Counted from the stretch's first letter, positions 9,096-18,394 are shown. The stretch is 64,000 nt of DNA from Metabacillus indicus LMG 22858 (GCF_000708755.2 NZ_JGVU02000001.1:372001-436000); one strand, 5' to 3'. Translations and numbers: made by a program. The notes: generated by a model from the letters alone, not told the origin.

Positions 9096-10712
9096 ATGAA
9101 AAAGTGGTTGGCAATGTTCCTGACGGCCATGCTTGTATTTGTGCTTGCAGCATGTACAGCTAATGAGAGTGCAGGAAAAGAAACAGGCAAAAAAGAAAAA
9201 GACGAAGAGAAGATTTTGCATTTAAACAACGGGGCTGAACCTACATCCTTTGATCCGGTCATCGGATTTGATGCGGTTTCCTGGAATGCTCTGAACAACC
9301 TTATGGAAGGTCTTACCCGTCTTGGCAAAGACCACGAGCCTGAAGCGGCAATTGCTGAGAAATGGGATGTGTCGGAAGATGGCAAAACATACACATTCCA
9401 CATTCGCGAAGACGCTAAATGGTCAAATGGCGACGATTTGACAGCAAACGATTTCGTTTTTGCCTGGAAGCGTCTATTAAACCCTGAAACTGGATCTGGT
9501 GCAGCTTTCCTCGGTTACTTCATTGAAGGCGGAGAAGCTTATAACAGCGGAACTGGAACAGCAGATGATGTAAAAGTAAAAGCAGTTGACGAGAAGAAAT
9601 TTGAAGTGACATTAATCAGCCCGCAGGCTTATTTCCTTAGCGTGATTGCAAATCCTGCCTTTTTCCCGGTAAACGAGAAAGTGGCAACAGAAAATCCTGA
9701 GTGGTTTGCAGAAGCCGATTCATTTGTAAGCAACGGACCTTTCACACTTGAGTCATGGGAGCATGATAAAGAATTTGTCATGAAGAAAAACGATCAGTAC
9801 TGGGATGCAAAAAACGTGAAGCTTGACGGCGTTCACTGGGCAATTGTAGAAGATACAAACACAGAATACCAGCTTTACGAAACGGGCGAACTTGATTCAT
9901 CCGATGTGCCTGCAGATCTTGCAGACAAACTGTTTGAAGAAGGAAAAGCAAATGTTGAGGAGCAGGCAGGAGATTATTTCTACCGTATGAATGTCACTCT
10001 TGAGCCGTTCCAGAATAAAAACATCCGCAAAGCTTTTGCTATGGCGGTTGACCAAAAACAAATCGTTGATTTTGTGACGAAGAACCAGGAAACAGCAGCT
10101 TACGGCTTTGTATCTCCTGGATTTAAAGATCCTTCAGGAAAAGATTTCCGTGAAGTCAGCGGCGACCTTGTCAAAACGGACGCAGCTGAGGCAAAAGCAC
10201 TTTTAGAAAAAGGCATGAAGGAAGAAGGCTATGAGACACTTCCTGAAGTAACACTTACGTACAGCACAGATGACACACACAAAAAGATTGCAGAAGCTCT
10301 GCAGCAAATGTTCAAAGAAAATCTTGGCGTGGACGTGAAGCTTGCAAATCTTGAAGCAAACGTATTTGCAACAGACCAAAAAGCACTTAAATTCCAATTG
10401 TCACGCAGTTCGTTCCTTGCTGACTATGCAGATCCTGTGAACTTCCTTGAGAACTTCCAGACTGGCCACAGCATGAACCGCACAGGCTGGACAAACGCTG
10501 AGTACGATAAACTTATCAAAGACTCAAAAAATGAGTCAGATGAAACAAAACGCTTTGAAATGCTTTACAAAGCTGAAAAGATCTTATTTGACGAGGCACC
10601 GATCATTCCAATTCATTTCTACAACCAAGTGTACCTTCAAAATGAAGATGTATCAGGCATCGTCCGTCACCCTGTCGGATACCTTGAACTGAAATGGGCA
10701 GATAAGAAGTAA
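9096..10712 (+). CDS. dppE: peptide-binding lipoprotein DppE
   Basis: Extracellular solute-binding lipoprotein (SBP family 5), 538 residues, close to B. subtilis DppE (about 543). The signal peptide begins MKKWLAMFLTAML and ends in the lipobox VLAAC, with Cys the lipidated residue. SBP_bac_5 features follow, including GLTRLGKDHEPEAAIAEKW and ANDFVFAWKRLLNPETGS. ATG 9096 is preferred over an upstream in-frame start inside dppD because GAGGGGG lies 7-8 bases before it and the signal peptide begins there. B. subtilis DppE binds murein tripeptide, so muropeptide import is the likely role. A stem-loop follows the gene. Confidence 0.92.
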   Translation: MKKWLAMFLTAMLVFVLAACTANESAGKETGKKEKDEEKILHLNNGAEPTSFDPVIGFDAVSWNALNNLMEGLTRLGKDHEPEAAIAEKWDVSEDGKTYTFHIREDAKWSNGDDLTANDFVFAWKRLLNPETGSGAAFLGYFIEGGEAYNSGTGTADDVKVKAVDEKKFEVTLISPQAYFLSVIANPAFFPVNEKVATENPEWFAEADSFVSNGPFTLESWEHDKEFVMKKNDQYWDAKNVKLDGVHWAIVEDTNTEYQLYETGELDSSDVPADLADKLFEEGKANVEEQAGDYFYRMNVTLEPFQNKNIRKAFAMAVDQKQIVDFVTKNQETAAYGFVSPGFKDPSGKDFREVSGDLVKTDAAEAKALLEKGMKEEGYETLPEVTLTYSTDDTHKKIAEALQQMFKENLGVDVKLANLEANVFATDQKALKFQLSRSSFLADYADPVNFLENFQTGHSMNRTGWTNAEYDKLIKDSKNESDETKRFEMLYKAEKILFDEAPIIPIHFYNQVYLQNEDVSGIVRHPVGYLELKWADKK

Positions 10713-10721
10713 GCTGTGCAG

Positions 10722-10749
10722 AAGGGGTGTTCATACGAACACCCCTTTT
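10722..10749 (+). other. intercistronic stem-loop between dppE and ykfA
   Basis: Perfect 11-bp stem AAGGGGTGTTC / GAACACCCCTT with a four-base loop, followed by only four Ts. In ABC operons such a hairpin after the binding-protein gene often stabilises that mRNA section or gives partial termination, raising DppE over downstream enzymes. That role is inferred here. Confidence 0.7.
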
Positions 10750-10770
10750 GTCTATAAAGGAGAATGAACG

Positions 10771-11700
10771 ATGATCAAAGCTCAAGTGTTAAAAAAAGGA
10801 GACACGGTCGGAATTATTTCCCCGGCAAGTCCCCCGAATAAAGAAAACCTGAAACGCTCTCTCTCATTTCTTGAAAAAAACGGTCTGTCGTACCAGTTTG
10901 GAAAGCATGCTCAGGACGAGTACGGCTATCTTGCAGGCAGAGATGAAGACAGGGCAGCAGACGTGAACAGCATGTTTGCAGACGAAAACATCCAAGCGAT
11001 CATTTGTGCATGCGGAGGATTTGGAACGGCGAGAATGGCATCTCTTCTAGACTATGAGCTTTTAAAAAAGAATCCTAAAATCTTCTGGGGATACAGTGAT
11101 ATTACGTTTTTACATACAGCCATCAGGCAAAATACCGGCCTTGTCACCTTCCACGGACCGATGCTGAGTTCTGATTTCGGAGAAGAAAAAGGCGTTTTGC
11201 CGCTGACAGAATCCTATTTTCAGCAGCTGTTTGACGGCAGCGGCATCACATATGACGAATCGATTTCTCCTCTTGAGATCATGACAGAAGGAGAGGCCGA
11301 CGGGGAGCTTGTTGGGGGAAATCTTTCCCTGCTTGCAAGCTCACTTGGAACTCCTTTTGAAATTGATGCTGCCGGAAAACTGCTTTTGATCGAAGATATT
11401 GATGAAGAGCCTTATGCGATTGACCGGATGATGAACCAGCTTTATTCAGCAGGCAAGCTGACAGAGGCAGCAGGCATTGTCGTGGCAGACTTTCATAATT
11501 GCGTTCCTCAAAAACGGAAACGCTCTATTCCGCTTGATGAAGTGCTGGCTCACTATGTTGCACTGTCAGGCAAACCTGCCATGAAAGGGTTCAAAATCGG
11601 ACACTGCAGTCCCAATATTGCTGTGCCGCTCGGAACGAAAGCTGTCATGAATACAAAAACAAAAACCTTAACCATCCAAAGCGGAATCTCAGGAGTCTGA
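10771..11700 (+). CDS. ykfA: LD-carboxypeptidase YkfA (peptidase S66)
   Basis: Serine peptidase of the S66 (LdcA/MccF) family, 309 residues, without signal peptide and therefore cytoplasmic. The nucleophile Ser is in WGYSDITFLH, Glu in LLIEDIDEEPYAIDRM and His in GFKIGHCSPN, matching the Ser-Glu-His triad of the family. These enzymes remove the terminal D-Ala from murein tetrapeptides. An AAAGGAG site precedes ATG 10771. Placed after the importer and before the epimerase, it should process imported tetrapeptide to tripeptide. Confidence 0.9.
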   Translation: MIKAQVLKKGDTVGIISPASPPNKENLKRSLSFLEKNGLSYQFGKHAQDEYGYLAGRDEDRAADVNSMFADENIQAIICACGGFGTARMASLLDYELLKKNPKIFWGYSDITFLHTAIRQNTGLVTFHGPMLSSDFGEEKGVLPLTESYFQQLFDGSGITYDESISPLEIMTEGEADGELVGGNLSLLASSLGTPFEIDAAGKLLLIEDIDEEPYAIDRMMNQLYSAGKLTEAAGIVVADFHNCVPQKRKRSIPLDEVLAHYVALSGKPAMKGFKIGHCSPNIAVPLGTKAVMNTKTKTLTIQSGISGV

Positions 11701-11705
11701 TGATG

Positions 11706-12809
11706 ATGAAAATTGAAAGAATCGAAACATTCAAAGCAGCGGTGCCTCTTATCAAGCCTTTTAAAACTGCGCTCAGAACGGTTGTGACTGCCGAAACCGT
11801 TCTTGTGAAAATGACTTGTTCGGAAGGTATAACCGGGTGGGGTGAAGCACCCCCTACCCACGTCATTACAGGTGACAGCACAAGCAGTATTGAAGGCGCC
11901 ATCCATCACGTTCTCAAACCATTTATAATCGGAAAAGATCTAGTAAACTATGAAGGTATTTTCCAGGGAATTCAAACAGTTCTTGCAGGTAATTCCAGTG
12001 CAAAAGCGGCAGTGGATATCGCTGTTCATGACTGTCTTGCAAAATACAGCAAGCTTCCTCTCTATCAATATCTCGGCGGATACAGGCAGGAGCTTGAAAC
12101 CGATTTTACAGTGAGTGTAAATGATGTCCAGGAAATGGGCGAGGATGCCGTTTCGTACGTCCAAAAGGGCTTCAACGTTCTGAAAATTAAAGTCGGTCTC
12201 GGCGACAGCAGTCTCGACATTGCTAGAGTGAAGGAAATTCGGAGCAGGGTTGGCCAGGATATTAAGATCCGCCTTGATGCCAACCAGGGATGGAAGCCGA
12301 AAGAAGCTGTGAAGGTTATACGGAAAATGGAGGATATGGGTCTTGATATTGAACTTGTGGAGCAGCCGGTTAAAGCACATGATATCGAAGGTCTTAAACA
12401 AGTGACAGATGCCGTGGAAACACCGATCATGGCGGATGAAAGCGTGTTTACTCCAAAACAGGCATTTGACGTGCTGAAAACGCGTAGTGCGGACATGATC
12501 AACATCAAGCTTATGAAAGCAGGCGGAATCTATCAGGCATCAATGATCAGCCGGTTTGCAGAAGTATGCGGGGTGGAATGCATGGCCGGCAGCATGATCG
12601 AAACGAAAGTCGGCATAACCGCTGCTGCCCATTTTGCGGCAGCAAAGAAAAACATTACCCGCTTTGATTTTGACGCTCCTCTGATGCTTGCTAAAGAAAT
12701 CGTAGAAGGCGGAGTCAAATATGACGGCAGACATATGACTTTTTCAAAAGGAAATGGACTTGGCATTACAGATGTATGGATAAATGACGGGGAGGCCCTC
12801 TCGATATGA
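11706..12809 (+). CDS. ykfB: L-Ala-D/L-Glu epimerase YkfB
   Basis: Enolase-superfamily epimerase (muconate-lactonising subgroup), 367 residues, interconverting L-Ala-D-Glu and L-Ala-L-Glu so that murein dipeptide can enter normal metabolism. The KxK base (LKIKVG), metal ligands in RLDANQGW, ELVEQPV and MADESVF, and the second lysine in NIKLMKAGG are all present. Three consecutive ATGs lie at 11700, 11703 and 11706; AGGAG at 11691-11695 best fits the third (10-base spacing) or second, and MKIERIET resembles the B. subtilis N-terminus. The first ATG overlaps the ykfA stop. Confidence 0.93.
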   Translation: MKIERIETFKAAVPLIKPFKTALRTVVTAETVLVKMTCSEGITGWGEAPPTHVITGDSTSSIEGAIHHVLKPFIIGKDLVNYEGIFQGIQTVLAGNSSAKAAVDIAVHDCLAKYSKLPLYQYLGGYRQELETDFTVSVNDVQEMGEDAVSYVQKGFNVLKIKVGLGDSSLDIARVKEIRSRVGQDIKIRLDANQGWKPKEAVKVIRKMEDMGLDIELVEQPVKAHDIEGLKQVTDAVETPIMADESVFTPKQAFDVLKTRSADMINIKLMKAGGIYQASMISRFAEVCGVECMAGSMIETKVGITAAAHFAAAKKNITRFDFDAPLMLAKEIVEGGVKYDGRHMTFSKGNGLGITDVWINDGEALSI

Positions 12810-13726
12810 CAGGAAAAAAAGGAAGAGTAACAGTTGCAGCAGCAACCATCTGGACAGATAAGAACTCACCAAGGGAACTGGATGAAAAAGCAGTATCAAA
12901 TCCGGCAGACCTTGATGGCTGGCTGAAGGGGTTAACGCATGAAACAAGACTTGCGCTGTGTGATGAAAACCGGATTCAGACGCAGGCACTTTTTGGAGAA
13001 GAGGTTCTGATTCTTGAAGAAGAAGATGGCTACGCGCACGTCATCGTGCCGAGTCAGGCTTCCTCAAAAGATGACCGCGGATACCCGGGCTGGATGCCGC
13101 TCGCCCAAATTGCCGCAGGCGAAGAGGAGAGCACCGGACCGATCGCCGTTGTGCAAAGCAAGAAGACGATGCTGTACTCTAAAGAAATATCCCCATTATT
13201 TGAGCTGAGCTTCCAGACCATTCTGCCGGTTGAAAAGGAAGACACTGAATGGATCAGAGTGAATACGCCACTTGGCACCTGCCTGCTGAAAGCAGAAGAT
13301 GTATCCATTTCCGGTTCGTTTGAGGAGATCCCTAAAGGAAACGGTGCAGATATTGTAAAAGATGGCGAGCAATTTCTAGGCCTTCCATATCTTTGGGGGG
13401 GAATGAGCAGTTTTGGGTTTGACTGTTCAGGATTCAGCTATACGATGTGCAAAGCAAACGGGTATATCATTCCCCGCGATGCCCATGATCAGGCAGCATC
13501 AGGAGAGAAGGTTGAACTCCATCAGCTTGAGCCTGGGGATTTGCTGTTTTTTGCCTATGAAGAAGGAAAAGGCAGCCTGCATCATGTCGGAATCTATTAT
13601 GGAGAGGGGAAACTTCTGCACTCCCCTAACACAGGAAAAACAATTGAAATCCTTGAAATGGCAGGAACGATTTACGAGAAAGAACTATGTGCAGCCAGAC
13701 GCTACTTTCAGAAGACGGAGGGATAA
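12806..13726 (+). CDS. ykfC: gamma-D-glutamyl-L-diamino acid endopeptidase YkfC (NlpC/P60)
   Basis: NlpC/P60 cysteine peptidase of 306 residues with SH3-like N-terminal domains (residues about 45-170). The catalytic domain has Cys207 in FDCSGFSY, His in HHVGIYYG and a third polar site near HSPNTGK. It cuts the D-Glu to diaminopimelate bond in free murein peptides starting with L-Ala. No signal peptide is seen, fitting a cytoplasmic recycling enzyme rather than a wall hydrolase. Its ATG overlaps the ykfB stop (ATGA), so the two are translationally coupled. Product L-Ala-D-Glu feeds YkfB. Confidence 0.92.
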   Translation: MTGKKGRVTVAAATIWTDKNSPRELDEKAVSNPADLDGWLKGLTHETRLALCDENRIQTQALFGEEVLILEEEDGYAHVIVPSQASSKDDRGYPGWMPLAQIAAGEEESTGPIAVVQSKKTMLYSKEISPLFELSFQTILPVEKEDTEWIRVNTPLGTCLLKAEDVSISGSFEEIPKGNGADIVKDGEQFLGLPYLWGGMSSFGFDCSGFSYTMCKANGYIIPRDAHDQAASGEKVELHQLEPGDLLFFAYEEGKGSLHHVGIYYGEGKLLHSPNTGKTIEILEMAGTIYEKELCAARRYFQKTEG

Positions 13727-13728
13727 CA

Positions 13729-14736
13729 GTGGAGAATTTGCTTGAAGTGCGCAATCTGAAAAAACATTTTCACCTTGGCAAAGGGGCAACGCTGAAAGCG
13801 GTAGACGGAATTACCTTTTCAGTGAAAAAAGGAGAAACATTCGGAATCGTAGGTGAGTCAGGGTGCGGCAAATCAACAGCCGGAAGAACCATACTCGGAC
13901 TTTACGATCAAACAGATGGAGAAGTGATTTTTAACGGAAAAAACATTCATCAGCTCAAAGGAAAAGAGAAGTTTTCCTTTTACCGCCAAATGCAAATGAT
14001 TTTTCAGGATCCGTATGCCTCACTGAATCCAAGGTCCACCGTTCTTGAGATTATTTCTGAACCGATGGAAGTTCACGGGATGTACGGCAGCAAAAAAGGG
14101 CGAACAGAAAAAGTGTATCAGCTCCTCGAGGATGTTGGCCTGAACCGGGATCATGCCAACCGCTATCCGCACGAATTCAGCGGAGGCCAACGACAGCGGA
14201 TCGGAATCGCGAGAGCCCTCGCCCTTGATCCCCAGCTGATCATTGCGGACGAGCCGATTTCAGCACTGGATGTTTCCGTCCAGGCTCAAGTCGTCAATTT
14301 GATGAAACGCCTGCAAAAGGAAAAAGGACTGACATATGTATTCATCGCGCATGATTTGTCCATGGTGAAACAAATCAGCGACCGCATTGGGGTAATGTAT
14401 CTTGGGCAGATGGTCGAGCTTACGGAAAGCAGCAGCCTTTATAAAAAGCCGCTTCATCCATATACACAGGCACTCCTGACGGCTATCCCGATACCGGACC
14501 CTGATGTTGAAGATAAGCGGGAGAGGATTATTCTTCAGGGAGAACTGCCGAGTCCAATGAATCCTCCAAGCGGATGTGTCTTCAGAACACGCTGCGCCTA
14601 TGCGATGGAAGCATGTTCTGTCAAAAAACCGGAGTTTCGGGAAGTGGAAGAAAATCACTACGTTGCCTGCCATTTATATGATGCCGGCATAGTCGGCAGC
14701 AGCGGCTCAGAGCAGATTGCAGCTGCAAAAAAATGA
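13729..14736 (+). CDS. ykfD: peptide ABC transporter ATP-binding protein YkfD
   Basis: OppF/DppF-type ABC ATPase, 335 residues. Walker A is GESGCGKS, the signature FSGGQRQR, and Walker [13 protein letters not shown]. The oligopeptide-transporter C-terminal extension has the paired cysteines [14 protein letters not shown]. The GTG at 13729 is chosen because GGAGGG at 13717-13722 is correctly spaced and an upstream in-frame ATG at 13687 would lie deep inside ykfC. It probably partners DppD in the DppBC importer. The operon order dppA-E, ykfA-D is identical to B. subtilis. Confidence 0.9.
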   Translation: MENLLEVRNLKKHFHLGKGATLKAVDGITFSVKKGETFGIVGESGCGKSTAGRTILGLYDQTDGEVIFNGKNIHQLKGKEKFSFYRQMQMIFQDPYASLNPRSTVLEIISEPMEVHGMYGSKKGRTEKVYQLLEDVGLNRDHANRYPHEFSGGQRQRIGIARALALDPQLIIADEPISALDVSVQAQVVNLMKRLQKEKGLTYVFIAHDLSMVKQISDRIGVMYLGQMVELTESSSLYKKPLHPYTQALLTAIPIPDPDVEDKRERIILQGELPSPMNPPSGCVFRTRCAYAMEACSVKKPEFREVEENHYVACHLYDAGIVGSSGSEQIAAAKK

Positions 14737-15518
14737 ACGATTTCGTAAAGAATGCAGCTGACATTTTATCGAGTTGTCCTGGACGGGCGGGTGCATGTTT
14801 CTCGTGGAACGGTGAATGGCTCGAAGCCGGAAGCAGTGATGTTTTCTCATCTGCAAGCCTGATTAAGCTGCCGATTCTTCTCACAGCATTCAGGCTTGCT
14901 GAAAAGGGAAATCTGGATTTGAATGAAAAGGTGAAGCTGCGTGATGTTGAAAAAACCGGCGGTGCCGGTGTCCTTCAGGCTTTATCAGAGGATGCCGTCT
15001 TATCAGTACAGGATCTTTTAACACTTATGATCACTGTTTCTGACAATGCCGCGACCAATTGGGTGATTGAAAAAATCGGCATGACTAAAATCAATGAAAC
15101 TATTGAGGGTCTCGGCCTTGTCGATACGAAGCTTAACCGGAAAATGATGGACCTTGATGCCATCCAATCTGGAATGGATAATTTCACATCACCGGCAGAT
15201 ATGGTGAGATGCCTTCAGGCTATTAACGAGGGTGATTTTGTCTCTGAAGATAGCAGACAGAAGATGCTTGCCATCCTGCAAAAACAGCAGTTTACTGATA
15301 AACTTCCTTATAACATGGATAAAGACCTGATTTACGCAGGTAACAAAACAGGCGAACTCCCCGGAATTGAGCACGACTGCGCGATCATAAAGTACAGAGA
15401 TACAACGGTGTATGCTGCTGTAATGATTGATCAGCTCGAACAGAAAGAATGGGGAAGAAAAACAATTAGTGAAGTTGGAAAGCTGATTTATGAGAAGCTG
15501 CTGGTCGGGAAGGGCTGA
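14733..15518 (+). CDS. cytoplasmic class A beta-lactamase-fold serine hydrolase
   Basis: Protein of 261 residues of the beta-lactamase2/serine hydrolase family. Visible motifs are SxxK (Ser42-Leu-Ile-Lys45), SDN (103-105) and KTG (205-207). The omega-loop Glu needed for deacylation in class A beta-lactamases (EPELN) is not there: the matching stretch reads RKMMDLD, with Met at that place. There is no signal peptide, unlike secreted beta-lactamases. The ATG overlaps the ykfD stop by four bases, so it is the tenth gene of the operon; B. subtilis has no gene here. Inference: an intracellular peptidase or amidase acting on imported D-amino-acid peptides, not a resistance enzyme. Confidence 0.8.
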   Translation: MNDFVKNAADILSSCPGRAGACFSWNGEWLEAGSSDVFSSASLIKLPILLTAFRLAEKGNLDLNEKVKLRDVEKTGGAGVLQALSEDAVLSVQDLLTLMITVSDNAATNWVIEKIGMTKINETIEGLGLVDTKLNRKMMDLDAIQSGMDNFTSPADMVRCLQAINEGDFVSEDSRQKMLAILQKQQFTDKLPYNMDKDLIYAGNKTGELPGIEHDCAIIKYRDTTVYAAVMIDQLEQKEWGRKTISEVGKLIYEKLLVGKG

Positions 15519-15526
15519 TGAGTTCT

Positions 15527-15888
15527 GATAGGAACCGTCAAGCGGTGTGAAAATCTGATTTGATGGGACTTATCGGTGAGATTGGAACCATCAAGCGGCG
15601 GAGAATCTGATTTGATGTCACTTATCCGTGAGATAGGAACCATCAAACGGCGGGAAATCTGATTTGATGTCACTTATCGGTGAGATAGGAACCATCAAAC
15701 GGCGGAGAATCTGATTTGATGGCACTTATCGGTGAGATAGGAACCATCAAGCGGCGGGAAATCTGGTTTGATGGCACTTATCGGTGAGATAGGAACCATC
15801 AAACGCAGGGAAATCTGATTTGATAGCACTTATCACGGAGTTTGGAACCATCAAGGGGTGGAAAACCTGGTTTGATGGCACTTATCGT
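15527..15888. repeat. array 1: seven tandem 52-bp near-palindromic units
   Basis: GGAACC marks recur at 15531, 15584, 15636, 15688, 15740, 15792 and 15844, giving periods of 53, 52, 52, 52, 52 and 52. Each unit contains an inverted repeat CCATCAAA / TTTGATGG around a 15-base loop, with outer GATA / TATC extending it. Copies differ by a few substitutions. There are no unique spacers, and 52 is not a multiple of 3, so neither CRISPR nor coding repeats. It fills the gap between the dpp-ykf operon and the convergent kinase gene. Confidence 0.92.
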
Positions 15889-15973
15889 TAGAGCACGGTA
15901 CCATGATTGACTGAACTATACCAAATGAATGGTGTACCGGTATTGACACTATCAGTAATCAAAATGATCCCAT

Positions 15974-16019
15974 ACAAAAAACAACCGGCAGCTGTTACCC
16001 AGCTGCCGGTTGTTTTTTT
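15974..16019. terminator. bidirectional terminator
   Basis: ACAACCGGCAGCTG pairs perfectly with CAGCTGCCGGTTGT, flanked by A and T tracts. It serves the dpp-ykf operon on the plus strand and the kinase gene on the minus strand, whose stop overlaps the T tract. Confidence 0.9.
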
Positions 16020-17268
16020 ATGAAGAGAACTTGCCTGTCACCAAAGGAAATTCCATATAGAAAACCGTTCCGTTTTCATCGCTTTCTGCTGACATTGTTC
16101 CCTTATGATTCTCAATGATTTTTTTCGAAACGGACAGTCCAAGGCCTGTGCCGCTGTCTTTTGTTGAGAAGAAAGGATCGAAAATATGACGGATCGCAGA
16201 CGGGATGATCCCGCTGCCGTTATCCTTGAAAGCAACCTGCAGGCGGTCACCGGTCACAGCCGCAGTTAGTTGTATGATGAGCGGCTCTTTCTTTTTAGCC
16301 TGAAACGAGTTTTGAAACAGGTTGAGAAAAACTTGAAGCAGTTCATCTTTATTTCCGAGAACTGCCGCTTCTCTAGCCTGTGAATCAATGACAATTTCAA
16401 CTTCAACCCCATACAATAGAGCTTCACTTTTCAAAATTCTACCGAGGTGAACTTCCAGAAAGTCAGCTATTTTAAACGTTTCAGACCTGATCTCTGCAGG
16501 CTTTGCGATACTTAGAAAATCGGTAATGATTTTATTGGCGCGGTCGATTTCTGGAATTAGCACAGACTGAAACAGCGCTTTTGTATCCGGATCAGCAGAT
16601 TCCTTCAGCACCTGCAAAAATCCCCGCACCGTTGTAAGGGGGTTGCGGATTTCATGGGCAATGCCGGCTGCAATCCTTCCTGCGATTGCCTGCTTTTCTG
16701 CTTCTTTAATGGCATTCAAAAAGTAAAAGGTGCCTATGACGCGCATAATCGTTCCATCTGAGTCCCGAAGAATGCGCGTGTTCAGGATGCCGTAATTTTT
16801 ATCAAGCACTTCCCTGTCTACGAACTCAATGCCAGTACGGGCAGTTTCGAGGGTCAGCAGCTGCTCATCAGGAATCTGGACGAGCTCGCGCAAATGTTTT
16901 CCTATGATTGTATCTCTGTCAACGCCGTGATCTTTGGCTGCCTGAAGATTGCATAATGTAATGATGCCCGATTCGTCGATGAAGACGATATGATGGGCAA
17001 CGAGGTCAAAAATATCGGATAAGAATTCTTCTGTCTGCAAAAAAGAACCGGATTCAGATGCAGATAAATAGATTCGCTGGTTAGTGTGAGCCTGCTTCTC
17101 TTCATATGTAAGCGCACGGATTACGGGATGGCCATCCTTCTGTGTCTTGCTGACTGAAAGTTCGTGCTCAGGATTCACATACGTAAAGGCGGCGGGCCAT
17201 TCGGCAAGAAGTTCTCTTAACATCTGATTTTCTTTTTTCAGAGCTTCCATTTCATTTTCTGGTTTCAT
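16018..17268 (-). CDS. PAS-domain sensor histidine kinase (KinA/KinE-like)
   Basis: Soluble sensor kinase of 416 residues. A short N-terminal coiled region is followed by a PAS fold at about 85-190 (VAHHIVFIDESGIITLCN), an H-box with His205 in GIAHEIRNPL, an N-box (NLFQNSFQA), and G boxes DNGSGI and FFSTKDSGTGLGLS. No membrane segment is seen, so it senses an internal cue. The H-box type and lack of a neighbouring response regulator resemble sporulation-phosphorelay kinases that feed Spo0F. It may be such a kinase, but the link is inference. A GAGGAAGG ribosome site precedes the ATG at 17268. Confidence 0.85.
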   Translation of the reverse strand: MKPENEMEALKKENQMLRELLAEWPAAFTYVNPEHELSVSKTQKDGHPVIRALTYEEKQAHTNQRIYLSASESGSFLQTEEFLSDIFDLVAHHIVFIDESGIITLCNLQAAKDHGVDRDTIIGKHLRELVQIPDEQLLTLETARTGIEFVDREVLDKNYGILNTRILRDSDGTIMRVIGTFYFLNAIKEAEKQAIAGRIAAGIAHEIRNPLTTVRGFLQVLKESADPDTKALFQSVLIPEIDRANKIITDFLSIAKPAEIRSETFKIADFLEVHLGRILKSEALLYGVEVEIVIDSQAREAAVLGNKDELLQVFLNLFQNSFQAKKKEPLIIQLTAAVTGDRLQVAFKDNGSGIIPSAIRHIFDPFFSTKDSGTGLGLSVSKKIIENHKGTMSAESDENGTVFYMEFPLVTGKFSS

Positions 17269-17388
17269 GTACCTTCCTCATTAGGAAAAAACTAGTTTAA
17301 CCTATAAGACTATATAACATATTGGGTTGGTTGACAATTCCTAACAGTCCAGTTTGCGAAAATAGGCGTAAGATTTTATAACAAGGTA

Positions 17389-17415
17389 GTTTAATATTTT
17401 GCAGGAATAGGGAAT
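17389..17415 (+). promoter_or_regulatory. SigB-type promoter for the ykgA homologue
   Basis: GTTTAA (17389-17394) and GGGAAT (17410-17415) are separated by 15 bases. This fits the SigB consensus GTTTAA N12-15 GGGWAW exactly in both elements. The start codon lies about 30 bases downstream of the expected start site. Confidence 0.6.
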
Positions 17416-17452
17416 AATCTCATAAAAGCATACTTTTTATGGGGGAATTCAT

Positions 17453-18310
17453 TTGACAGCCATCAGAAAACCGGAAGAAACATTAGCTTGCTTCAGTGAA
17501 TATGATTCTTTAAAGAGGGTGCTGGTTTGTGAACCTCACTATATGAGGATTACTGAAGTCATTAACGAAACACAAAGGCATTATGCCAATGAAAATATTA
17601 ACGGGAAGCTTGCAGCAGAGCAGCACCGCCAATTTGTCCGTGCTTTAACTGAAAACGGAGCAGAAGTGATAAAGCTTCAACCTGATGAGCGGTATCCAGA
17701 GCAGGTTTTTACTAGAGATATAGGCTTTACAATCGGAAAGACGGTCTTTGTTTCCGAAATGGGCCAGGATATCAGAAAAGGTGAGGAGACGGTGCTCAGA
17801 GAATGGCTGGATGTTCAGGGATATCCAATGGTCAGCCTTAATGACCACCGGATTGAAGGCGGTGATGTGATCATAGACTGCACAACCATTTTCGCAGGCG
17901 TAAGCGGCAGAACGTGCATGAGCGCCATCGAAAAACTTCAGGCGGAAGCGCCGGCGTTCCAGGTGATACCGGTGCCTTTTAAAGAAAAATATCTCCATCT
18001 TGACTGTGTGTTTAATGTTCTTTCAGAAAAAGAAGCGCTCGTATATAAACCGGCTTTTGAAGAGAAAGAACTTGCCATGCTTAAGAATAGATACACGCTG
18101 ATCGAAATAAATGAATCCGAACAATTTACAATGGGAACAAATGTCCTTTCTATCGGAAACAGAACCGTTATCAGCCTTCCAGTCAACAAGGAAGTAAACA
18201 GCAAGCTCAGGGAAAAGGGTTTTAATGTCATCGAAGTGGACATCTCAGAAATCATAAAATCGGGAGGTTCGTTCAGATGCTGTACAATGCCCATCTTAAG
18301 AACGGTATAG
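17453..18310 (+). CDS. ykgA: DDAH/arginine deiminase-family amidinohydrolase (YkgA-like)
   Basis: Protein of 285 residues of the guanidino-group-modifying superfamily. Members hydrolyse dimethylarginine or arginine to citrulline through a Cys-His-Glu/Asp triad. Visible candidates are Glu in IEGGDV, His in LHLDCVFN, and the C-terminal nucleophile Cys in GGSFRCCTMP. The TTG at 17453 is the start, with GGGGGA six bases upstream. B. subtilis ykgA (286 residues) also lies next to dpp-ykf, supporting orthology. Substrate is unknown. A SigB-type promoter suggests stress control, and a terminator follows. Confidence 0.85.
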   Translation: MTAIRKPEETLACFSEYDSLKRVLVCEPHYMRITEVINETQRHYANENINGKLAAEQHRQFVRALTENGAEVIKLQPDERYPEQVFTRDIGFTIGKTVFVSEMGQDIRKGEETVLREWLDVQGYPMVSLNDHRIEGGDVIIDCTTIFAGVSGRTCMSAIEKLQAEAPAFQVIPVPFKEKYLHLDCVFNVLSEKEALVYKPAFEEKELAMLKNRYTLIEINESEQFTMGTNVLSIGNRTVISLPVNKEVNSKLREKGFNVIEVDISEIIKSGGSFRCCTMPILRTV

Positions 18311-18314
18311 TTGA

Positions 18315-18348
18315 AACAGCTGCTTCACGCAGCTGTTATTTTTTTTTG
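18315..18348 (+). terminator. terminator after ykgA
   Basis: AACAGCTG / CAGCTGTT stem with a seven-base loop followed by a long T run. Confidence 0.88.
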
Positions 18349-18368
18349 AATTTATAGGAAAATAGTCA

Positions 18369-18394
18369 GTTTTAATAATGGTAAAAAAGGGTAA
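18369..18394 (+). promoter_or_regulatory. SigB-type promoter for the RDD-protein gene
   Basis: GTTTTA (18369-18374) and GGGTAA (18389-18394) with a 14-base spacer fit the SigB pattern with one mismatch in the -35. The start codon is about 45 bases further on. Confidence 0.5.

Noticed and set aside
14733-15518. Class A beta-lactamase resistance gene
   Set aside because: No signal peptide, deacylating Glu absent, and the gene is part of the dpp-ykf operon.
15527-15888. CRISPR array
   Set aside because: The whole 52-bp unit repeats with few changes; there are no unique spacers and no cas genes nearby. The same holds for the arrays at 50642 and 63715.
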